Assembly: GCF_032062135.1 (NCBI RefSeq)
Contig: NC_092859.1
Span: forward strand, 131,394,514 to 131,458,513
DNA from: Pyxicephalus adspersus
Taxonomy: Eukaryota; Chordata; Amphibia; Anura; Pyxicephalidae
Reading direction: 5' to 3'
DNA: 64,000 nucleotides
In this document: piece by piece, positions 48,602 to 60,555 of the stretch
Layout: each line of letters begins with the position of its first letter
Position numbering within the stretch: the stretch's first letter is position 1
Position numbers and translations under genes: made by a program
Notes under the pieces: model-generated
What the model was told of the DNA's origin: nothing
What the model saw: only the letters and a program-made list of their open reading frames with translations
Databases searched by the model: none

Positions 48602-49000
48602 TGTAGGCAACCAGCAGAAAAGGTACTAGAGGGCAGATATGTGCCATGCAGGTTGCTGATCTCAGTGCTATAAGTTTAGGGATTGCAGTGTGGCTGTTCC
48701 AACAGGCCATCCCAGGATTTCCCCACTGCTGGAAAATAGTCCAGGTGCAGCTTCCAGAGGAAGTAAAAAGGGAATGGCTGACAGGGAGCAGAGAGAGGAA
48801 AAGACTCTAATGGAGAGGATGAGAGAGAGAGAGAGAGGGGGGGTGAGAGAGAGGGGGTGAGGGAGAGAGGGTGAGAGAGGGAGAGAGAGGACGAGAGAGA
48901 GAGAGAGAGAGACAAGACTCTGCACAATGTGACTCTTTAAACGGCTGACGTTAACCCTGTTGGGATAATTTTGTTGTGTGTGTGTTTTGTTTTTTTTCTT
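48602..49000 (+). repeat. 3' LTR, truncated, with a GA-repeat expansion
   Basis: Starts TGTAGGCAACCAGCAG and follows the 5' LTR to GTTAACCCTGTTGGGATAAT and TTTGTTGTGTG (about 48980). The last 60-70 bp found in the 5' LTR, with its AATAAA and CA end, are missing. At 48813-48912 the copy carries a long GAGA/GGGTGAGAG expansion where the 5' LTR has only short GA runs. Confidence 0.85.
48813..48912. repeat. GA-rich microsatellite inside the 3' LTR
   Basis: Runs of GAGAGAGA broken by GGGGGGTGAGAG-type interruptions over about 100 bp. Complementary-strand ORFs here are Ser/Leu/Pro-rich artefacts. Confidence 0.9.
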
Positions 49001-49880
49001 GATTCTTTATTATGTTTACCCCTATGGGCTTATTATTGATTGATACCACTACTTGCACTTCCTAGTATCCACTTCAAGGCTGTCTTAAATTTGACCAGCG
49101 TTACCAACTTCTCCTATTGTTTTTCCACTCAAGTAATTAACTGCAAGTACATTTTTTACTCATCTTTATTATAATTTAAACAAGTACCAATTTCTCAGTA
49201 TCAATTTATTTATTTTTATTTATTAGCATAATGAATATTATCTCATTATATCACCAAATACCTACTATATTTATTGGCTACATTTTTGTTTACATTCGCC
49301 TTTGAAATATTGTAATTATATATATATATATCATCACCTTAGTCATACGATGTCACTGAAATACTTACCATTGTCTTCATCATAGCACTTTGTCATAAAT
49401 TTGCTCATAATGTTCTATTTTTTCAATATATATGTGTTTAGAAAGCTAATACATCTCTGTATTTATACCCCATAAATGTATTCTTTGAATACCGTGTACA
49501 GTCTGAATCTACCAAGTCCCCTGAGGAAGCCTCGTCAGGCGAAACGCGTCAGGACACAACACATTACTTACCTACATTGTATTACGTCTATACTCTCAGA
49601 GAGCATTTTTGTTTTGTGTAGTTTATTTGGTCCCATTAGTGACCTCTGCTTTCCAATATGGAATTAAGGGAACGGACCACCTAACCTTATGTTATATTAC
49701 TGTATGATTTGTGTGTTGCATGGTATGAATATAACTCACTTAATATATCAATACTAACCATTATCTTGTCTAAAAAAAAACCCGGCCTTTTTTCTTTTTC
49801 TTTTATATTGTAGAACTGTAGAAAAATAAAGTGTCAGTCCACCCACAAAAAGTTAGATGTGACACCAACCTTTGCAACTT
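49001..49880. repeat. AT-rich repeat with GCGAAACGCGTC motif
   Basis: AT-rich sequence with the GC-rich island CCTGAGGAAGCCTCGTCAGG, then CGAAACGCGTCAGG, at 49520-49553, a hairpin-capable motif I associate with 3' regions of some amphibian retroelements (memory, not verified). It abuts the truncated 3' LTR, so this element or a deletion probably removed the LTR end. No protein signature. Confidence 0.4.
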
Positions 49881-52625
49881 TTATTTTATTTTTTATTTTC
49901 CATGATACAAAATGAAATTATCTAACAAGGCAATATGGGAACCTCTCACTCCAATGTAGGAACACTTACCAGGCATCAATCCCCCAATCTAACTCTGCAC
50001 CCTTCACCTATAGAAAGCCTCTGCTCAGTGTCAGAAGGCATGTTGCGATATCCCAGGATTCTGTTATTCTGCTATCCATAGACTTTATGCCCTAAGAATT
50101 GTGTCCAGGAAGCAGGGATTAATGGAGAAGCAGGACCCTACAGGAGCTGGACAGAAGGTCAATTTGTTCAGGGTCAGTAATATACTGATCCACTGATATA
50201 ACACAATACAGAAGAATCCAGCAAAGGACAAGTTCATGAAACCAAGTTAGAGGATATGCTTGAGTAGTCAGACAGCCAAGCAAGGTATTTGATCGGTCAA
50301 GAGTCGAGGTCACACGCAAACATTGCTCCAGTCAGCTAACAATGAACAGGTCAGAAAATGGAAAGTTGGCAACATGTTTTGAAAGTCACACTACTAGCAG
50401 GTGAGGCAAACCTAACACCACAATGGCCAACTAATACCTGGGACCTGGAAGCTTTAAACAGTATTCTACTATCTTGAAAATCTTCACATGCACTTAGAAA
50501 AAGTGGACGCACACAGTAAAAGCAGTAACTTTGGCTTATTTCTTTCAGTCTGAATTTAGAAAGATTTGTGAATTTAGAACAGAGTTGCAGTTAATAGTTT
50601 ATGTTGTCTTAGAAATATACAACAGTAAAGTGAAAATGGTCCAATCACAAGGTATGAATGGCAGCAACAGGACTGATTGGTTTATTAGTGAGTGGCTCCC
50701 ATGCAACGAGCCATGTGACAGTAGATTCACATAAGTGTTTCTGGGTTTTACAGGCACATTAACACATATACTAGTTGACTAGGTGTTTTTTGTCCAGCGC
50801 TTTGCTTTATCTATTTGACTAAAATATATTTCTGATACTTCATAGCTGTGTTTTACATGATGTATATGGGCTTGTAAGTATAAAATATTTTGAAAGCTTG
50901 CTTCTAATGCAATAGCCAGCAAAGCTCAAATTCAAATAACAACTATTACAATGTTTAAAAATCTAGATATAGAGAGAGAGAAGACTTTTATTCATTGACT
51001 TTCCTCTGAAGTGAATGAACTCAGCAACATCCAGTACTGGGATCTTCCAGGTGTATAGTTCCTATTTCTTAGACAAGTAAGGAGGAAAATTGAGAATCAG
51101 CATGGAGAGGAAGCCCAAGGTCACTTTAGCTCTCTAATAATGTCATATTTATTCTTTCGACAAAAATAGTATCTAATTTCCCCAGATGTAGTTTAGGGAG
51201 TCAGTTACTATATCTTCTGAAAACAGCATCACTACTGGCCAATTCATCATACCCAATGTAAGAAAATTTTTGTTATTGAGGATAATATCAAATATGATAT
51301 GAATAATAATTGAATATTAAAATTCCTCACGTAATCTCTAAGGAAATTGTCAGCAAAGGAATGAATTCACAATTGTAAAAAAAAACTATATCATATACAA
51401 AGACATCCATACAGAAAAAGTTCCATAACACCAATACAAATACAATACACATAACAAATAATAAAACAATATTAGAGTTAGGGCCTACAAACAATAGTTA
51501 CTATCCTCATGTTTCTTTCTCCTATGGTCAAAACATGTCTATGGGTCCCTTCTGAATGGGTCATAATCACTAGGTCTTCCAAACATGGCTTTTCTTATGC
51601 TAGTCTCATAACCCTCTTATTTGCCACACAGAAAGCATTACCCCAAGAGTATGACACATTTCTTAACATCATTTAAATGTTTCCTCTTTTTATAAAGTTC
51701 TTTCTAATATAAAGTATTACAGTTTTTTCAATAAAAGGTGCCCAAAAACACATTTGCATGGTAATTTGTACAAGTTGATGCTCCTGAGGATACCTTTTGA
51801 TTTACTGCAGGGAGAAGGCAATATGGCTGATCAGAAATAAGCAAAAATGCTTGTTTAGATGCACAGATCTACAAACAAAAGCTAAAACTGTGCCCAAACA
51901 CAAATATTGTATTACTAGCATAACTATACATAATTGATGGTATATGTACTGTGACTTATAAAGGTACATATTTTGATTGATATCCCATAGGATTTCTTTG
52001 CATGGTTTTAATAAGATCTGAAACATAGAGAAGTGTCATGTCCTAGCAAAGGTGAATAAGGTCATAAAAGATTACAGGAAAGAGCTAAATACAACACTGG
52101 CAAATTTGCCTTTACCACAAACTACTACTGTACCAAAATGCTCAGTAGGTAGTAGTAGTAACTCTAGGCAGATCTGTAGGTAATAATGCAATAATAAATT
52201 CATTTATTGAAAGGCAGGATGTGTACCTGAATTTCATACAAATCAGCCTCCTTACAGCAGACCCCAGGATAGGGAAGAAGCAAGAAAAGTACACAATCAA
52301 ATGTGCTGTAGTGTGCATGTACTAACAAGGAACATTCTAATAAAAGTCCAAAGAAGAATATTTTTTTTCACTTTTTGCACTCAATACAAAAAATTATATT
52401 TAGTTACAGATAAATGTTTTCACAAAACTTTACATGCATGTAAAAACAGTGAATATAAAAGTAGAAAACTTTCAGTCTTACTGTTCACTGTTGTTTCCCA
52501 ATACTGAACACATGGGCATTAATAAAATGATTGACATGTATGCATTATATTCCTATCTATATAGCATATAGGGAAATAATCTACAAATATACAAAAACAC
52601 AAGAAAGAAGGATGCTAAAACATAC
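49881..52625. other. Unassigned stretch downstream of FAM227B coding exon 8
   Basis: If FAM227B continues leftwards this is intron. 50100-50340 resembles the T-poor repeat of 9600-10250 (CAGACAGCCAAGCAAGG, GAGCTGGACAGAAGG). The remainder is AT-rich with no recognised element or exon on either strand. Confidence 0.45.
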
Positions 52626-52736
52626 CATTTGGTTGGCTCTCTGGTGGAAGAGTAACATTTCCTTTAGAGTACTGATCATTATTTTCAAGAAAATGTAAAT
52701 CCCACTTTTGCCATGAACCGGGAATGGGTTTAATTC
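52626..52736 (-). CDS. FAM227B: FAM227B coding exon 8 (last one found)
   Basis: 111 nt between acceptor GTTCTACAG and donor AATG|GTATGT, completing a Gly codon from exon 7. It reads GIKPIPGSWQKWDLHFLENN, with the W..W spacing and G/P content I associate with the FWWh region of the FAM227 family. It leaves phase 1, so at least one more exon must follow further left; none was identified. Confidence 0.75.
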
Positions 52737-52991
52737 CTGTAGAACAAAAAAAATGTAGCTGATCACAGTTATTTAAAAAATGTACTCATTTATTTGCAAC
52801 TATACTGGTGTTCTTCCATACTTCCCTGAATATGACCATCTCTTCACGGAGAAAGCACTAAGTTAGTTGTGAAATTTGAAATGTTCATAATATTGCTGAG
52901 AACAACAGAATTCAGGAGATAAAGCTTTGTAGTGTTACACTTAAGTATCTTCAGAAAATAAAAAGGTTTTCTAATTGTACTAATTGAGACT

Positions 52992-53285
52992 TTAGCTGCA
53001 TACACATGTGCAAATATTGTCATTGGAAAGGATCTTTCACGATCCTTTCCAACGACTAAGGACTGCATAATGCATGAACGAGTGCTGTACATACAGCACC
53101 GTTCTGCTCTATGGAGAGGGTAGTAGGAGAATGAGGGAGCGGCACCCTGCTGCACCCTCTCCCCCTTCCATTGCATTAGGATCGTTCGCCAGCCATCGTC
53201 CGTGGATCCGCCAGGACGGTCGTTCAGACGATGGACGAGGGATGCTGTACACAAGCCAGACTCTCGTCCAATATCGACCCTGAGC
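52992..53285. mobile_element. Hairpin-family repeat B, long form copy 2
   Basis: The left end TAGCTGCATACACATG leads into GGAAAGGATCTTTCACGATC and CTTTCCAACGA, the same hairpin as 21039-21128. Then come GAGTGCTGTACATACAGCAC, GTGGATCCGCCAGGACGGTC and TCTCGTCCAATATCGACCC. The 136-residue - ORF across it is an artefact. It sits in a FAM227B intron. Confidence 0.75.
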
Positions 53286-54080
53286 CTGCTGTCCCAACAG
53301 TTGCTGGTTGTGAAGTACCCACTAACTTTAATAAAGTTGGTTTTAATGTAAGCTTAGTATAAATTTTATGTCAATTGTGTGTGTTCAAAAATAATAATAT
53401 AAGAGTTTTGTGTTACTTGCTTGCAGCGCAGTAATTAGGCATATTTTATGGGTACAAGCAAATTAGCATGTGTGTAATTTACACACGTTGACTCAAGATC
53501 TATTTAACCATCCTTCTTTAGGCCACTATCACTGTTTGCCATGATCAAGTCATGCTTACTATTTCATATCTGTATCTTTCTCTTCTCTCTCTCTCCTCTT
53601 TGTGTCTTTTGTGTCCAGAATTCTGTTGTCTAAAAAATCCACATTTAGAAAAAGAAAAGCCACTAAGACTCCAGCACTTCACTCCAATTTATTTACTGTA
53701 CCAAAAATATCTTAAGTCTTATGACATTGAGTAAACACACACAAGCATACACATACTTGCCGAGGATTATAAAGGTACTCTTAAAAAAAAAATCCAAAAT
53801 AGAACCTATAACTATAGGTAAAAGAGATAAATTAATAATGCACAACAGCTTTAATGTTCATCCTAGCTAGGTTAGAATTACTAAAAATTATTCTTCATAA
53901 TAGCAGTTTAAATGTATTGCAAATGTATACAGATTTAAAAAATCCTCTCCATAAAACTTTACATTTAGTATAAGATTTATTACAATACTATTACAGCTTA
54001 GCAGTGGATTTATAGTACAAAAAACTTGCACTGTTTCCAAGAGTTAAAAAAAGAATATGAATAAAATGTTTTTTACTTAC

Positions 54081-54207
54081 CAGACACCCACTGGAAAATT
54101 AGGTCTACTATTTCACTTTTAAATTCTCCATTTAATTGTGGAAGGGATTGTGGAAATGCTTTGTAAAATGCAGTAAACACGGCTTGTGACAAGTAATTTG
54201 GATACAT
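54081..54207 (-). CDS. FAM227B: FAM227B coding exon 7
   Basis: 127 nt between TTTGTGGCAG and TCTG|GTAAGT, entered in phase 0 and left in phase 1. It reads MYPNYLSQAVFTAFYKAFPQ and ends IVDLIFQWVSG. The AFYKAFPQS...F-type pattern is the most FAM227-like part of the gene. Confidence 0.85.
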
Positions 54208-54270
54208 CTGCCACAAAACAAATTTGAGTTACTGGAACTTGAAATTTAAGAAGGAATAGGATTTTAAAGT

Positions 54271-54294
54271 AAAAAAAAAAAAAAAAAAAAAAAA
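54271..54294. repeat. Poly-A tract
   Basis: Twenty-four consecutive A on the + strand. No retroelement body was recognised next to it. Confidence 0.9.
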
Positions 54295-54413
54295 TGCTGC
54301 AAAAGAATAAATGATGTTCCAAATCTTTATAAAGATTTACTGGGATCTGCTGTTTATTTCAATAGCCATGGCAATACAGCATTTCTTTTTTGCAGGGTCA
54401 ATAAAAAAGACAC

Positions 54414-54592
54414 TGGGCATAATTTAATAAAGTTCTCCAAGGCTGGAGAGGATACACATTCATCAACGAAGCTAGGTGATCCAGCAAACCAGGAATGGAT
54501 TTCTTCAAAGTCGTTTGCTTTTTGCTAGCAAATGTTTTAAATCCTGAAGTGTATCCTCTCCAGCCTTGGAGAGTTTTAATAAATCAGGCCCA
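54414..54592. mobile_element. MITE family A, copy 7
   Basis: Arms TGGGCATAATTTAATAAAG and TTTTAATAAATCAGGCCCA, with the inner block GGTGATCCAGCAAACCAGG. The right inner arm is deleted between CCTGAA and GTGTATCC. It lies in the FAM227B intron between exons 6 and 7. Confidence 0.8.
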
Positions 54593-55300
54593 CCGGAACT
54601 AAGAATGTAATTTTTATATGGCATACAAACTCATGTAGCTGTATCTATGGCTGTGACACACAGAAAATTCAGGCTGTAACATGCCAGCAACAGTAAATGA
54701 GGGAAATGAACAGGGTTTACTGCATAATCTGTAGGATCTTTGCATGGGTTTTTAGTTACCTCAAAGGGTAACTCATTTTTCTTAAAATAAATAAACAGGA
54801 CAACATTTACATTGCATATACACATGCTACACACATTATTTTGTAATTGGGTGTAAGAGGAAACTAAGAAAAGAGATAGGAAGGAGATGCCCTAAACAGG
54901 TAGCTGTCTAAGCTAGATTGCTTAATTGAAACAGAGAAAATGGAGGTCATTAACCTTCCTGGTTTAGATGTGTAAATGTCAGAGTTGAATAGATAAAATT
55001 ATGCATCACTTGGTCAGAAAAAGCATATATATACTTTGTTTTCAGCTCTGTCTTGAGTTCACAGTTAAAGAGTAATTCCGAGTGATTTCAGAAATAAAAC
55101 CAATCTGCCAACTCCTATCCAGCCAACTCAGCAAATTTGAGAAACATGTACCTAATCTACCACATGTATATTTATCTAGTTTTCTGTATTTACCTGCAGC
55201 CTGATTTTACAAATGTCCAAACATAGCATGGGTGTGCATTTTCCAAATCCTGAATGGACCATACTCTCTTGTTTAATTAGCAGAATTACTATAAAATTAC

Positions 55301-55402
55301 CTTGAAGAAGAAATCCTTGATGTCAGTAGGTACACAGCTGAAAAGGGCAACAAAAGAGTCCGATAGACTGTCAAAAAGGTGATCTTGTGCTAATTGTTGA
55401 GG
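55301..55402 (-). CDS. FAM227B: FAM227B coding exon 6
   Basis: 102 nt, exactly 34 codons, phase 0 at both ends, between TTTTTTTTAG and AAG|GTAATT. It reads PQQLAQDHLFDSLSDSFVAL and ends TDIKDFFFK. Confidence 0.85.
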
Positions 55403-56002
55403 CTAAAAAAAACATTGGATTATATGACCACATGTAAATATATACATGCACATATTAACACATATATTGATTGGTTCATATATAATATTTTGGTAAAATG
55501 CATAAACAAACTAGCTTATCATACATATACATATACACACACACATTTTTAAATCTAAAAACTTGTAACTTTTTATTTTGTTAGTCATGAACTCCTGCAT
55601 TCTAGGATATGTATTTTTTATACATCAAATCCTTTTTAGTGAAAGTACTAATTTCAGTCACCCCATTCATACCAAGTTAAGTGACAAGACCTGTATTACA
55701 GAGATAAGGAAGGCATGTGTCAGACCAGATATGTAAGTGCTTATTATTATGTGCACTAGGTCTAATCCTAGTGACACTGCACAGTCATATATAAATACCC
55801 CAATTCTGGGTGTGAAGAACACCTTCTCTCATCCCACACCCTGCACATATAAACTCAGCTGCAACTTCCAAGCTAGAAAAGTGTTCTGGGCTAATAGCAG
55901 CTACAATGGCAAAAGCATCCATGGTCATAGGAACATATATTCCTATTTTTTCCTTCTCATATTTAAAGAAGTTAATACAATTAAAGATGAAAATATACAT
56001 AC

Positions 56003-56098
56003 TCCATATTGCTCAGTTGCAGCAATACACTGCAAAATCTGGGTGGCCTCCATATGTCTAGGTAAGTCTGCTCTACTGAAACCAGGGAACTCACAGTT
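56003..56098 (-). CDS. FAM227B: FAM227B coding exon 5
   Basis: 96 nt, exactly 32 codons, phase 0 at both ends, between TTTTTTTCAG and TATGGA|GTATGT. It reads NCEFPGFSRADLPRHMEATQ and ends AATEQYG. Confidence 0.85.
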
Positions 56099-56689
56099 CT
56101 GAAAAAAATGTACAAGATCAAAGTTACTTTTCTACGTCATAAGTTTTTTACTTTTCGTTTTCATACTTGTATTAACCCTTTTGTGACAGCAGTACTTTTT
56201 TAAGCAACATGAAAAATACCCATTACTGTGAGTTGTCAAATTTACTGATGCACAGTGATGTTGGTGAACTTGATCTGGGCACCCAGGCTTCAGAAAACAT
56301 ATTTCAAAATGCTTTTTATAACAAAAAACTTGAAGTAACATAGGTATGTTTATCAAGATTTTCTTGTGCTAAAACTTGTGTTAAAATTCTATACTTCACG
56401 GGTGACAGTAAACAATTGTGATATTACATGCCAGCGAAAAGAACAATTTACATTTTGTACGCACAAAAAAACTTAAAATGTTGTATTTTAATTAAAAATA
56501 AGCAGCATGTAATTTTTTATTTATATTATTTCAAAGCCTTTAAATTAACAATTTAAATAGGACAGATGATAGACAATCTAACAATTGTGCCAGTGGCCTC
56601 AAGAAGTCCTACGTAATATGTCAGTGGTTCCCTGACGGCTCTTGTAAGTCACAGGTGAACTCTAGCATGACAGGGGTTCCACTAGTCTC

Positions 56690-56970
56690 TTAACCCCCTG
56701 GCGGTATTCCCGCCAAAGGCGATAACCTAAGGCCCCACTTGGAGTAGCATTGAAAAAATCCTACCTGCTTCCCACAATCCAGCAGCATCCTCCAGCAATC
56801 CCCGGACGGCTTCTGTGTCCCCTGGTTTGCATCCCCCGGCTTGATTAATGGGATGCGTTAAGCGTCAGTATGCTGGGAAGGTGTGGCCTGGTGGTAAATT
56901 TAACCTCCCTAGCGGTGTAATTCCGTTCAAAATTCCATGCAAAAAGCGGTACAATTTGTTGCATGGAAAT
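56690..56970. repeat. GC-richer dispersed repeat with CCTCCCTAGCGGT motifs
   Basis: Begins AACCCCCTGGCGGTATTC near 56693 and ends TTAACCTCCCTAGCGGTG, ATTCCG and AAAAAGCGGTACAATTTG. It has several CpGs in an AT-rich setting. A short reverse-complement fragment (ACCGCTAGGGAGGTTAA) is at 42333-42350. It lies in a FAM227B intron. Confidence 0.5.
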
Positions 56971-57145
56971 TTAATTTAATTATAATTATTTATTAATATT
57001 AATTATTAATATTATTATAATTCTTAGACATAACTCCCAGATATTTATTACATTTAATAATAAACTTTAAATAACAAAACACAAAAATCTGTTAAAACCA
57101 AAAAATAAAAAAAAAAATAATTTTTAAAAATGGAAGTGTACAGTA

Positions 57146-57148
<3 letters not shown>

Positions 57149-57188
<40 letters not shown>
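57149..57188. repeat. (AT)n microsatellite
   Basis: About 40 bp of uninterrupted AT dinucleotides in a FAM227B intron. Confidence 0.95.
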
Positions 57189-57192
<4 letters not shown>

Positions 57193-57634
57193 GACTATTT
57201 CTTTGTATTGGACTCAATACAGCTATTTTGTATTGATTCCAATAGAATACAAAATAGGAAGGTGAATGGGTTGTACTTCCTGATTCATAATTTTGTTACA
57301 GGGGTGAATTGCTGCAGTTTTTTGTATGTTTCATTTCTCACTGGCGGTGGTTCACTGTTGAAAAACATTTTGAGCATGACAAGTCAACCACTGTAAAAGA
57401 CACATAAAACAATAGTGACATTTTGCTTCCATCCATGATTTTTTATATACACACACTTTAGGCTTTACATTTAAGCCTCTTACTCTGGACAGTCATGATG
57501 TTATAAAATAAAAAGGTAATACAAACTTATTGAGTCAGTAACTTATCTGTACAGGGTTACAGTATGCCTGAAAAAATGTAATTTCACATATTTGGTTTTA
57601 TTGTCATGTATTATTAGTATACACTAAAAATATA

Positions 57635-57860
57635 TAAGCCAGTCTTTCTCGACTAGAGTTCCTACAGAGGTTTGTTAGGGAGTAATAAACAACTCGTCCT
57701 TCTCAAGTCAGTGGCATCAATGATCTTTTGACTATCTGTAGAAGTGACATTCTTCCCACTGACCACCACACTACTGAGCTGTGAGCTGTGAATATAATAA
57801 AGTAGGGGTTTCCTGAAAGTTTTTTCAAGGGTTCCTCCATAATAAAACATCAATAAAGAC
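57635..57860 (+). repeat. Dispersed repeat family C, copy 3
   Basis: TTCCTACAGAGGTTTGTTAG, AATGATCTTTTGACTATCTG, GACATTCTTCCCACTGACCA, GTAGGGGTTTCCTGAAAG and AAGGGTTCCTCCATAATAAA follow the order of the other two copies. Confidence 0.65.
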
Positions 57861-58206
57861 TGACATAAGCTCCTTTAAATTTACCTGATTAAATATAAAT
57901 TGAATAGATTTTTTAGAAAGATTCCTAAAATATATAGTTATTTGTAAAACAAAAAGTGATTACAGAATGGGGAAATTATAATCTATAATTGTATATTCTG
58001 ATTTTCTCCATTCTTTCCAATCCTTACACTTTATTTGTTAACCTTACTTCCACAAAATAGATATGGGTGGCAAAATTAAAAGAATTATTTCACCATGAAT
58101 TGATCTTTAAGGATAATCACTATAGAGATTAAAATTCAGCCAAACTTCTACATAAACTAAAAGCATAAAGGTGACAGCCCTTTTTCTGAATAGTGTGCTG
58201 GCTTAC

Positions 58207-58248
58207 CTCAACTACTCCTTTTTCGTAATCATTGGTTCTGGATAGTGC
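58207..58248 (-). CDS. FAM227B: FAM227B coding exon 4
   Basis: A 42-nt micro-exon, phase 0 at both ends, between ATTTTTTAG and GAG|GTAAGC. It encodes ALSRTNDYEKGVVE. It is supported mainly by the exact phase fit with its neighbours. Confidence 0.75.
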
Positions 58249-58339
58249 CTAAAAAATGGACAGAATTATTACAGAAAGCTGTAAACAACAATATAACCAG
58301 TGGCAATAAATAACATATAATGGACTGTTAACAGACTGA

Positions 58340-59278
58340 GGTAATTTAGTATTGATAAATGTAAAGTTATGCACTTGGGGGCTAACAAAATGCATGCTTC
58401 ATACTGTCTAGGGGGAATACATTTGGGGTAATCAGAAAAGGAAAAGTATCCGTGGATTCTGGTGGATCATAGACTTAATAATAGCATGCAATGCCAAGCT
58501 GCAATATCTAAAGCTAGTGAAGTACTTTCTTGTATTAAAGGAGGAATATACTGTAGAGATGGAAACATAATCCTGTCCCTTTACAAAGCATTGGTCAGAC
58601 CACATCTGGAATATGCAGTCCAGTTTTGGGCACCAGTTCAGAAGGGACATTGTGAAGTTGGAGAGAGTGCAGAAAAGGGCAACTAAACTAGTCAAAGGAA
58701 TGTAGGAGCTCAGATATGAGAAGAGATTAGCTGAAGTGAATCTATTCTCCCTTGAGAAGAGACATTTAAGGGAGGAATATGATCACCCTGTATAGATATA
58801 TAAATGATTCATATAGAGAGCTCTCTTCCCAATTATTCACTTTAAGACTGTTACAAAGGACAAGGGGGCACTCTTGTGTCTGGAGGAAAAGAAGTTTAAT
58901 CTTCACATAAGGAAGGGTTTCTTCGTAGTAAGGTCTGTGAAAATGTGAAATAGGCTCCCTCAGGAAGTAGTTTTTAGCAAGTTCTATAGAAAGAAAAAGC
59001 TGGATGCTTTTCTACAAGCACAGAATATAACTGGGTATTTAGGCTTTAAAGATAAAAGATTAAAGATAATGGAGACTGTTGATCCAGGGAACATCTGATT
59101 GCCTCATGGGATCAGGAAAGAATATTTTTCCCGTTGAAGCAAATTGAATAGGGTTTTTTTGCCTTCCTCTGGATCAACTATGTCTTATAGGGGTTTTATC
59201 TGGGATATGTTCATTTCTCTAGTGGTTGAACTTGATGGACTTATGTCTTTTTTCAACCTGACTATGTAACTATGTAAG
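58340..59278 (+). pseudogene. CR1/L2-type LINE relic, 3' portion
   Basis: C-terminal part of an RT ORF: WILVDHRLNNSMQCQAAISK, then LYKALVRPHLEYAVQFWAPV (58580-58640), and further pieces such as LFSLEKRHLRE in shifted frames. The 3' end at 59260-59278 is a short tandem ACTATGTAACTATGTA, a tail typical of this LINE type. It lies in sense-opposed orientation inside the FAM227B intron between exons 3 and 4. Stops and indels are numerous. Confidence 0.8.
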
Positions 59279-59664
59279 GTCTTACAAATGTTCTTTATCT
59301 ATTTCCTGTTACTACAAGCTCTGCCCCCTCACGTCGACACATGGTTTCTACTTAAATGCAAAGATCCTAGAAAAATGGCATCAAATATTATACCCATTTT
59401 AGGTGTTACATGGATATAGTGAAGCGTGCAAGCAAATTTGCCCATAAAGCATATGTTCCATTTACCATTTTACTTCAATACATTGTTTATATTCACTCAT
59501 AAACCCGACAGTTATTAGCATTTGCCTTGTTCCATTTAGCATTTAGTTAGAATAGATGGACACTACCAAGAATATTTAAATCATAAGGATATTAAGCATG
59601 TACTTTTTCCTGCTGTGCCTGCAAGTTCAGTCCAAACAGTATAATAAAATAAGAAATTGTGTAC

Positions 59665-59723
59665 CTGTAATTTATCTTGTGCTTTATGAGATAGTTCAAA
59701 CAATTCAACTTCTGTAACAAAGG
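59665..59723 (-). CDS. FAM227B: FAM227B coding exon 3
   Basis: 59 nt between TTATTCTTCAG and TTACAG|GTACAC. With the single G left by exon 2 it gives exactly 20 codons, AFVTEVELFELSHKAQDKLQ, and leaves phase 0. Confidence 0.85.
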
Positions 59724-60317
59724 CTGAAGAATAAAAGGTAAAGAGAACAAAATGAACCTTAAAAATTTTAGATAAAATAACTAATAATAGCTTTTGGACA
59801 AAAGTAATTGAAAGATCATTAGATTTACAATTCAGCATTTCAAAATACATATTTTCATATTTTGTGGCCTGGTTATGGTGCATGCATTTTCATCTAGTAC
59901 ATGTATGGCTCAGGCAATTATGTTTTTCAGCATCCAAAGAATGTAGGGTGATGCTGGTGGGAGCAAAAGGTAGCTAATCTACGGTGGAATATGTAAATCT
60001 AATCCTGGATACTAATATTGGGAGCTGTAAACTAAACTTTATAAATAATTAAAGTCATATATATCCTTACACTTTTATTTCCCCCAGTAATACACAGAGT
60101 TCACTAACCAAATGTTTTTACTTTAGTAATTTAAAAACTAATATTTGTTTAACATACAACTACTTTAAAAACTATTGAAAATATATTTTGCAAAAAGCCC
60201 AATGTGAAAGATTTAAAATAAACTATTTAAAATAATTTACTTATTTACCAGAAACTTTTGCAGGTTCTTCTATATTACTTCATTACATCTGATCTGCGTC
60301 ATCTTACATCTACTTAC

Positions 60318-60555
60318 CTCTGGTTCCCGAACAAAGGCGATCTTCTGAGGTTGGTAAATACATTATCTGAAAAGAGTAACTTTCCAAGGCAGTCATGTGT
60401 TTTGCAATTTCTTCTTCTAAATCTTCAAAACTTTTATTATTAAAAGGCACTTCCCTTACTAAATCTTCATTAATCATTTCGAGGGAAAAATTAGTGGCAG
60501 AGAAAAATTCTCCAGGTGGATTTTCTTCTAGAACAGGATTTTCTGGCCAGTTTTT
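60318..60555 (-). CDS. FAM227B: FAM227B coding exon 2
   Basis: 238 nt between TTTGCAAG and CCAGAG|GTAAGT, entered in phase 0 and left in phase 1. It begins KNWPENPVLEENPPGEFF and contains FNNKSFEDLEEEIAKHM, an acidic helix-like part. It is the largest exon of the set and has no internal stop. Confidence 0.85.

Larger units (their letters stand above)
43748..49000 (+). mobile_element. Ty3/gypsy LTR retrotransposon, Gmr1-like, defective
   Basis: An LTR element of about 5.25 kb. Two LTRs flank gag, protease, integrase, reverse transcriptase and RNase H, in that order. Integrase lies before RT, unlike ordinary Ty3/gypsy and like the Gmr1 group described from deuterostomes (established knowledge). 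The two LTRs differ at roughly one base in ten over their best-aligned 200 bp by eye, so the insertion is old. It carries several stops and frameshifts and two altered catalytic positions, so it cannot be autonomous. A purine-rich tract (48581-48600) precedes the 3' LTR. Confidence 0.88.

Noticed and set aside
48668..48927. Ser/Leu-rich - strand ORFs (about 85 residues).
   Set aside because: They are products of the GA-rich microsatellite in the 3' LTR.
52844..53254. A 136-residue - ORF near FAM227B exon 8 as a further exon.
   Set aside because: Most of it is the hairpin-family repeat B long form, and it does not fit the phase and splice chain of the FAM227B exons.
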